In this document: positions 57,571 through 64,000 of the stretch, in pieces
Layout: each line of letters begins with the position of its first letter
Position numbering within the stretch: the first letter of the stretch is position 1
Assembly (NCBI GenBank): GCA_951213105.1
Contig: OX578136.1
Coordinates: 67,616,230 to 67,680,229 of the forward strand
Source: Amaurobius ferox
Lineage: Eukaryota > Arthropoda > Arachnida > Araneae > Amaurobiidae
Direction: 5' to 3'
DNA: 64,000 bases
Made by a program: the position numbers and the translations under genes
Notes under the pieces: generated by a model
What the model was told of the DNA's origin: nothing
The model's database searches: none
Seen by the model: only the letters and a program-made list of their open reading frames with translations

Positions 57571-57773
57571 AAAAGTCACCTTGGCGACATTCTGCCAAAT
57601 TCATCGCAAAATCTCGCCAAGCGTTATGGACGGAAAAATATGCTATTCTTGTAGCAGATAAATGATTATTGGCGTCCAACAACAAAAGTATTATCCAAAG
57701 TATATTTTCCCATGAATGGTAAGAGAACGTTAGAATGATGTCACCAAATTTATCGCATGATATTACATATGAA

Positions 57774-59071
57774 CAAGAAAGATCAATCATGCTTAAAGCA
57801 TTGATTATGAAACACTTTCCAACTTCAATGCAATTTTATTTAAAAAAGTCGAAAATGCAATACATTCCTCGGTAATATTTTAAAACTTATCACGATACTA
57901 CATTGATTTATTATATTTGAAAACTTAAACCTTCATTGAAAAAAATGAACTTCATTCAAAAGACGGCATTGAAATATAAATTGCGTGGTTTAAATATCTC
58001 TAAAATGCAATACATTCCACGGTAATATTTTTAAATCTATCATAATACTACGATAATTTATTATATTTGAAAACTTCATCGAAAACAACTGAAATTAATT
58101 CAAATGACGTCATAGAAAAAATAACATGCCTGGATCTCTCTATAAAAGCAGGATTTCATTCATAACTTTCTCCATTTCATTCATCACAATACTATAATAA
58201 TTTATTTTATTTAAAAATTAAGACCATGGAGCTACAATTCATAAACTTTATGCTTAAAACTTCATCGAAAAATATCGTCCTTCTGTTTATAAAATCAATT
58301 AATATTTCATTCATATCAGCCATGCAGACTCCATGGACTGAATTATTTTGTGTTAAAGAAATACAGTAATTCTAATACAACTCATTCTACATATTTTGCT
58401 GTTTACATTTTACATAGGTGAAAAATAGGCTTAATTGTAGAAATAATCAAATTTGAATGAGAATTTAAACTCAAATATATTGTCATTGTGTTGTTTTAGT
58501 AAGTAGATGCACAGAATTTAAGCAGAAATAAAGTAGTTTTAGGATGGATACAACACTCAATATGAATTAAAAAGAACTTTAAAAAATCACGAATTTGAAA
58601 CAAGATGGATGCCATATCTCATTTTGAAGTGGGTCATGTGATCGTTTCATATCATGGTCACGTGATCGTTTCATATAAGATGTGTAATTATTATTTTATT
58701 TTTATTTAAAAAACTACTGAATATATTTCACTGAATTTTTTTTTATATATTTTATGGAACAATTTGAATATTACCTAAAATTTTCGAAGCAATTTGTGAA
58801 TTTTAAATCCGCTTAAAAAATGTTAGAAAAATTAGGTCCCATAAGGCTCAATGTATTTCATTTTTTCAACCCGGGTTCAATCCAAAACTAATTGTGTGAT
58901 ATTATTCATTTATATTCCCATAGGTCCTACAGACCGTCTGAACAACATACTAAAATTTCATTTTGATTAAGTCATTTTTACGGCAGTTATCGTGCTAACG
59001 GACAGACAGACAGACAGACAGACAGAATGAACAAAGTCATAAACACTTTTCAACTTTGTTGTAAAGTGTTA
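57774..59071 (+). mobile_element. F3 element (HINE-like), complete, nested in F2
   Basis: 1298 bp with the same ends as the previous copy and an intact terminal stem AACACTTT/AAAGTGTT. The GACA block at 58999-59026 is longer than in its neighbour. Inserted between 'catatgaa' and 'aaaatgaac' of the F2 host, again in an A run. Confidence 0.85.
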
Positions 59072-59421
59072 AAAATGAACATATTTCACAATAATTAATA
59101 TTTTTTTTTATTTTATGTGATTTTTTGATAAATTTATTTGAAAAATTTGCAATATCTCGAGAACGGTGCATGATAACATTTTAAAATTTATGTTAATCGT
59201 TTTCTAATGAAAAAGTACATAAGAAATAACTATTTACGTAACTTTATGAAAGGGTTTCACTTTTTAATGATTTTTTCAAAATTTCTCTCGAAAATTTTGG
59301 GGAGTTCTGAACATTCGATTGTGTTTAAAAACAATAGGCTACCAGTATTTATGGATTGTAATTTTTGTACCAAATTTCGTTCGAATCGCTAAATCCATTC
59401 GTTAGATACCGTCTCCACACA

Positions 59422-59504
<83 letters not shown>

Positions 59505-59640
59505 ACATACACACACACTCACAGACGTTTAATTCGTGTTCAGGGATGCTTGAAACGTGCTCTCCCGTTGATAACTCAAATTCGAATTTTCGACCCCGTC
59601 ACAATACTGTCCTAATACTATGTATATAAGGAAAGTAAAA

Positions 59641-61068
59641 ATCTGATGTGGGCAGCACATGACTTTCCTTATATAATACAAGGAATTTACTTCTTTAACG
59701 GTGAAAAAGTGATGAAAAGATGCACGACACAATGGTTATAACTTTAAATTGTACATTTGGCGTGGTAAATTGTACATCCAGATTATAACATCTAAAATTA
59801 TTTCGTACCCAATTAACTTATATTTTAAGCAACTCTAAATTAACAATTATCAATACCGATAGCATCCTCAATAAGCAATAGAGTTCATATATTTAAATAT
59901 TTTAATAATAAATTCATCAATTAGACGTCATTTTAATTAACTTGGCGTTATTTTTGAAATTTTGACGATAATTTCGTCAATGTAGAGCCAAATATCGCCA
60001 TGTTGGCGATATTTAGAAAAGCATTTCTTATATAATAAAAGCTATGCCCATAATATGATGGAATTAAAAATATACAGAATATTGCATCCTATTTGACGTC
60101 ATTTTTATCAATTTGGATACATTTTTAAGAATTTGATAACATTTTTATTAATTTGGCAACAGTTTCGACAATTTGCCAACATTTAAAAAAGTTCCCAAAT
60201 TAGCGATATGCCGCAATAATCCGTCGCCAAAATTTTGCAAAGCATTACAGACGGAGTCTTATGATAGTCTTATATTCTTTCCAAAATATTGAAATTTAAT
60301 CAATTAGTTGTCATTTTCATTGATTTAGCGTCATTCTTATCAATTTGGCGAGATTTCAAAACCTCGCTAAGTTTGCGATATTAAGCCAAATTTGTCGCTA
60401 AAATTTCGTCAAGCATTATGGTCGGAGAAATAGGTTATCCTTATAGCAGATAAACGACTATGTCCAAATACAAAACTATTACCCAAAATATCTTCCCTTA
60501 TAGCAGGTTATTATTCCAGCTAAGATATTGGATTTTCATCAGTCTTCATTTTCATTGATTTAGCGTCCTTTTTATCAATTTGGTGACATTTTTATCAATT
60601 TGGCGATGTTTTCGTCAATTTGGCAACATTTAAAAACTCGCCAAGTTGGCGATATTCAGCCAAAATTTTGCCAAGCATTGTATATGTAGAAATAGGTTAG
60701 TCTTATGGTAGATAAAAAACTAATGGCGTCTAATTACAAATCTATTACACAAAGTGTCTTCTCTCGTGAATGGAACGAGCTAGATCTACGAGAATGATGA
60801 TAATAAATTTATCGCATAATATTACATATGAAAGTGTTGATGATTTTTTTAAAATTTCATTTCAAAATTTAAGAGGGCTCTGTACATTCGATTGCGTGTA
60901 AAAACAATAGGCTTCCAGTATTCACTGATTGTGATTTTTGTACCAAATTTTGTTTGGATCACTTAATTCGTTCGTGAGATATCCTCTCCACACACGCACT
61001 CGAATTTGAATTTTCGACCCCATCACAATACTTTCCTTATACATTATACTATGTATATAAGGGAAGTA
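59641..61068 (+). mobile_element. F2 element, long copy
   Basis: Starts 'atctgatgtgggcagcac' immediately after the previous F2 hairpin and A run, and ends with 'cattatactatgtatataagg' at 61068. The TGGCGA-rich middle is expanded relative to the copy at 11726-12626, with the 'caatttggcgaca'-type block repeated several times, explaining its 1.4-kb length. Confidence 0.75.
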
Positions 61069-61198
61069 ATATATATCTAGAGCGGGAGTTGCCACTCAAC
61101 TTATTCATGGAAATATATTACATAGTATTTAGTTATACGTATTATAGTTATTATCAGAATTTTAAAAAGTGTATTTTATTCCGATTTAGCATTTTTTT
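61069..61198. other. Short unassigned spacer
   Basis: AT-rich sequence between an F2 end and an F3 tip; nothing else seen. Confidence 0.4.
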
Positions 61199-61240
61199 TA
61201 ACACTTTACAACAAAGTTGAAAAGTGTTTATGACTTTGTT
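61199..61240 (-). mobile_element. F3 hairpin-end fragment
   Basis: Only the terminal stem-loop TAACACTTT...AAAGTGTT and 'tatgactttg' of F3 are present, preceded by a T run. A solo end of about 42 bp. Confidence 0.7.
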
Positions 61241-62708
61241 TTAATATTTCGTACATCCTTTAAAAATTTATTTTTTCATAATAACAAAAACTTCATGACG
61301 CATCTAGATGCATTTGGCTTTTCTATGCTAAGAGAAACCTTTTTAGTAGTAGGTGTTATTCGTTCTTGAATTATGGTATCCACACCTCTCTCTGTCTCTC
61401 TGTCATACACATACACAACAGAGAGACATATTGCCAAAATTGTTCTAAATGGGTTCGGGGTGTCTTAAAACGTGCATATCCGTCAAAATCTCAAATTCTA
61501 AAATTTTTAAGATAACATTACTTTAACAGTATAAGAACGTAAAAATAACACTTTGCGCAGCACCATACATACACTTTATTTTTTGCTCAGATTCTGAACC
61601 TCAATATATACCTAAGACTAAAAGTTTGAAAACATGCTTTAGTTTCAAAAAGTCTTAAAGTTTGACTACTTGACAGAAAATCTGAAAGTTTCGTGGCACT
61701 TTCAAACCAAAACCTGTTCTCTAATATTAGTAGACGTAGGAACAGGGAAATTCCCGTACGGGAATTTATCTATCTAATCAATTTCGCCATTCGCTTATCA
61801 AAGCAATTTACTTGTATCGTCTGCCATCCGTCAAACAATTAACAACGGTCGAACAACGGTCTGTTTGGTAAGTTAAAGCTTTAATTTCTTTAAAATGTTG
61901 GTATTTTTCTCCATGCCATAATATTCTATTTGCTTAACTGCCTTTTACGCTTTTTACTTAACTGCCTTTGACTATTACTTATCTGCGTTTGCTTATATAA
62001 CTAGCTTTATTTTCTACTTTAATATGCATAACTGCGTTGATATATATGTTGCAAATGTAAAAGTTATCAAGTAAATGAAAGTGTACTTGACATACATATT
62101 GCATTTTTTTACCTGATAATTTTACTGTGATATAGATAATTTCTGTATATTTCTATACAATGATCACACACGCATGTGGTAGTATATATAGAGAGTTGAA
62201 ACCTATGTATATGTGACAAGGCTTGAAAATATCGCCGATACAAACTGTATCAAGTATCGTTCGTAGTCTTTAAATGTATTATGGATTTTGTATCAATATA
62301 CTTTTTTTAAACGTATCAAATATCTTCTTTTTTTTCTTTTTCAATACTCGATACTTTCCAACTCGAACTCTTACCTTGTTAATAAATTTAAAAGAATAAA
62401 AGAATTCTATGTTTATTTAAAAATACCTTTGTGTAAATATATTTCTTACTCTTTCTTGAAATATTAATAAATTTCAGGATTAAATATAGTCAAATTAAAC
62501 TGCCAATAAATTTCCTCGATTCCCTTATGATTGTAGACATGCATAATGCGCAGTGTATGCATTTTCTATGATTGTAGACAATGTCGGTGCCCTATATCAT
62601 TTCTGAAATTTGGGCAATAAGTTTAATAAATAGGACCAAAATTTCCAGATTTTAAAATATGCTTATATTTCCAGTAATCCCATTCATGTGCGTCATTTTT
62701 CCCTGATT
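61241..62708. other. Unassigned stretch with a 20-bp palindrome
   Basis: 61748-61767 is a perfect 20-bp palindrome centred on CCCGTACGGG, overlapping GGGAAATTCCC (61745-61755), which matches a Rel/kappa-B-type site. No gene was recognised nearby. 61925-62000 repeats 'taactgcctttgac'-like words. Confidence 0.4.
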
Positions 62709-63209
62709 ATAAATTTTGCCCATTCATTTCATTCATCACAATACTATAATAATTGATTTTATTTAAAAACTTAAGACCATGGAGTTACAAGTAATTAAAC
62801 TCTATGTTTAAAACTTCATCGAAAAAAATCGTCCTTCTCTCTGTAAAATCAATGAATATTTCATTCATATCAGCTATATATATACTCCATGAGCGAAATA
62901 ATTTTGGGTTAAAGAAATACAGCAATTCTAATACAACTCATTCTACATATTTTGCTGTTTACATTTTACATAAGTGAGAAATAGGCTTCGTTGTAAAAAT
63001 AATCAAATTTGGATGATCATTTAAACTCAAATATATTGTAATTGCGTTGTTTCAGTATGTAGATGCACAGAATTTAAGCAAAAATAAAGTGGTTTTAGGA
63101 CGGATGCAACACTCAATATGACTTAAAAAGAAGTTAAAAAATCACGATTTTGAGACAAGATGGATGCCATATATCATTTTGAAGTGGATCATGTGATCTT
63201 TTCATATCA
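62709..63209 (+). mobile_element. F3 element, internal fragment
   Basis: F3 interior from 'cattcatttcattcatcac' through 'accatggagttacaa', 'attctacatattttgctg' and 'gatggatgccatatatc', ending at 'tttcatatcatgg', where a Penelope-like fragment begins. Both F3 ends are missing. Confidence 0.7.
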
Positions 63210-63219
63210 TGGCTTCGAA

Positions 63220-64000
63220 CATAATCACTGCTTCGAACGTAATCTATTAATTCTAATAAGGCATTTGTTCAGTATATTCCTAAAAATTCCCCTCACTAGA
63301 TTAGAGGAAAAATACTGCATATTAATAGTATCAAAGGAAAAAAGTTCAGTTTTATTATAAATATCGAATACTAAACTATATGCATTGTCAATTAAAATAG
63401 CAAGATCTAAAAACTTTACTCTATTAAACGGGTATTTGTCATTAGGTAAAGGTTTGATGGGTAATTAGATAGAATAATATTGGCATTTACTTTTTCAAAA
63501 TGAATCACTAATATATCATCAATAAATCGGAATATTTTATATAGGGGAATTGATGAGTTTCTTTCATAAAAATGTAAATAAAGATTAGCAAGGCAACTAA
63601 AAACAGCAGCTTCCTGGGGAAGACCAATGGGCTGATGATACATTTGGCCAAATTATGATAAGTAATTATTAAAAACCACTAAGCTTAGATTACTTTTGTA
63701 AACATGAACTTAACTGTGTTTTTAGATTCTTTAAAAAAGAATACAAATAACATTAAACAAGCCTTTTAAGTTAATGTTGTTGAATAGGTCTTTAAAGTCA
63801 AAAGTTTGTAGAGCTCTTTTACATTCTTGAATTTACTAAGACTATTTACTATTTCATGGCTATTATGCATAATTTACTTCTCATTTAGAGCAATCTGCTT
63901 ATTCAAAATATTAAGAGAATTTAGAAGGAGCGTATTAGCATTATTAGAATAGGTGTTGTATCCATAAGTAACAGACCTAAAGGCTGATAGGATTTTTGTG
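63220..64000 (-). pseudogene. Penelope-like reverse transcriptase, runs off the window
   Basis: Reading down the minus strand from the window edge: TFDFKDLFNNINLKGL (about 63810-63760), the RT block with the first catalytic Asp; GLPQEAAVFSCLANLYLHFYE (about 63625-63562), the 'GLPQGA...LANLYL' block; YKIFRFIDDILVI (about 63540-63502), the catalytic xxDD box, intact here; then, after a frameshift near 63440, VKFLDLAILIDNAYSLVFDIY and a basic end LNKCLIRINRLRSKQ before a stop near 63225. The order is that of Penelope-like elements. Further frameshifts occur before the first block. The copy is therefore inactive but better preserved than those at 44.5 and 51.2 kb. Confidence 0.75.

Larger units (their letters stand above)
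55516..59638 (+). mobile_element. F2 element split by two F3 copies
   Basis: F2 sequence occupies about 55516-56272, 57571-57773 and 59072-59638. The pieces join into one F2: 'gcaatatttaaa' meets 'aaaagtcaccttggcgac' across the first F3, and 'gatattacatatgaa' meets 'aaaatgaacatatttc' across the second. It ends with the 'ctatgtatataaggaaagt' hairpin directly before the next F2 start. A long (AC)n tract lies at about 59415-59502. Confidence 0.75.

Overview
This is a eukaryotic, AT-rich, repeat-dominated intergenic window with no host protein-coding gene that I can recognise. Nearly all supportable content is mobile DNA: one apparently intact hAT transposon, several broken Tc1/mariner copies, fragments of non-LTR (LINE) and Penelope-like retroelements, a Helitron, three families of DINE-1/HINE-like elements, SINEs with tRNA-like and 5S-rRNA-like heads, and many satellites and (TA)n or (GTCT)n microsatellites. 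The 5S-like SINE head has arthropod-type 5S sequence and the transposase families are common in arthropods. I infer an arthropod, most plausibly a chelicerate such as a spider, but this is not proven.

Layout. 1-3920: an inverted family-2 (F2) element split by a 3.4-kb Helitron with textbook ends. 4-9.4 kb: mostly unassigned, with a hAT MITE, a degenerate tandem repeat and a miRNA-sized hairpin. 9.5-10.6 kb: 5'-truncated LINE reverse transcriptase. 11.7-15.1 kb: an F2 element, then a tandem repeat hit by a family-1 (F1) element and two SINE inserts. 15.5-18.8 kb: (TA)n blocks, a deleted Tc1 and a 270-bp-arm inverted repeat. 21.6-24.4 kb: degenerate satellite carrying four SINE-related inserts separated by the same 13-bp site. 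24.5-25.7 kb: dead mariner. 26.0-29.7 kb: complete hAT element with 14-bp TIRs, 8-bp TSD, promoter motifs and an 835-aa transposase. 29.9-31.4 kb: hAT MITE split by a family-3 (F3) element. 33-34.5 kb: F1 copy and a 53-bp minisatellite. 35.6-39.5 kb: Tc1 and mariner copies separated by (TA)n. 42-45 kb: LINE and Penelope fragments. 47.3-50.5 kb: four F1 units head to tail. 50.5-52.3 kb: Penelope fragment interrupted by F3. 52.9-61.1 kb: a run of F2 units in one orientation with a 5S-headed SINE and two F3 copies nested inside. 62.7-64 kb: F3 and Penelope fragments running off the window.

F1, F2 and F3 share one architecture: a terminal hairpin next to an A/T run, a short motif near the other end that is the inverse of one hairpin arm, a (GTCT)n or (CA)n microsatellite, and insertion in A/T runs. 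F1 and F2 also share both termini. For these families I call the hairpin end the 3' end when giving strand. The nesting gives a relative chronology: F2 is oldest here, the Helitron, F3 and SINEs are younger, and the hAT element looks young. All calls were made by eye; identities and ages were not computed.
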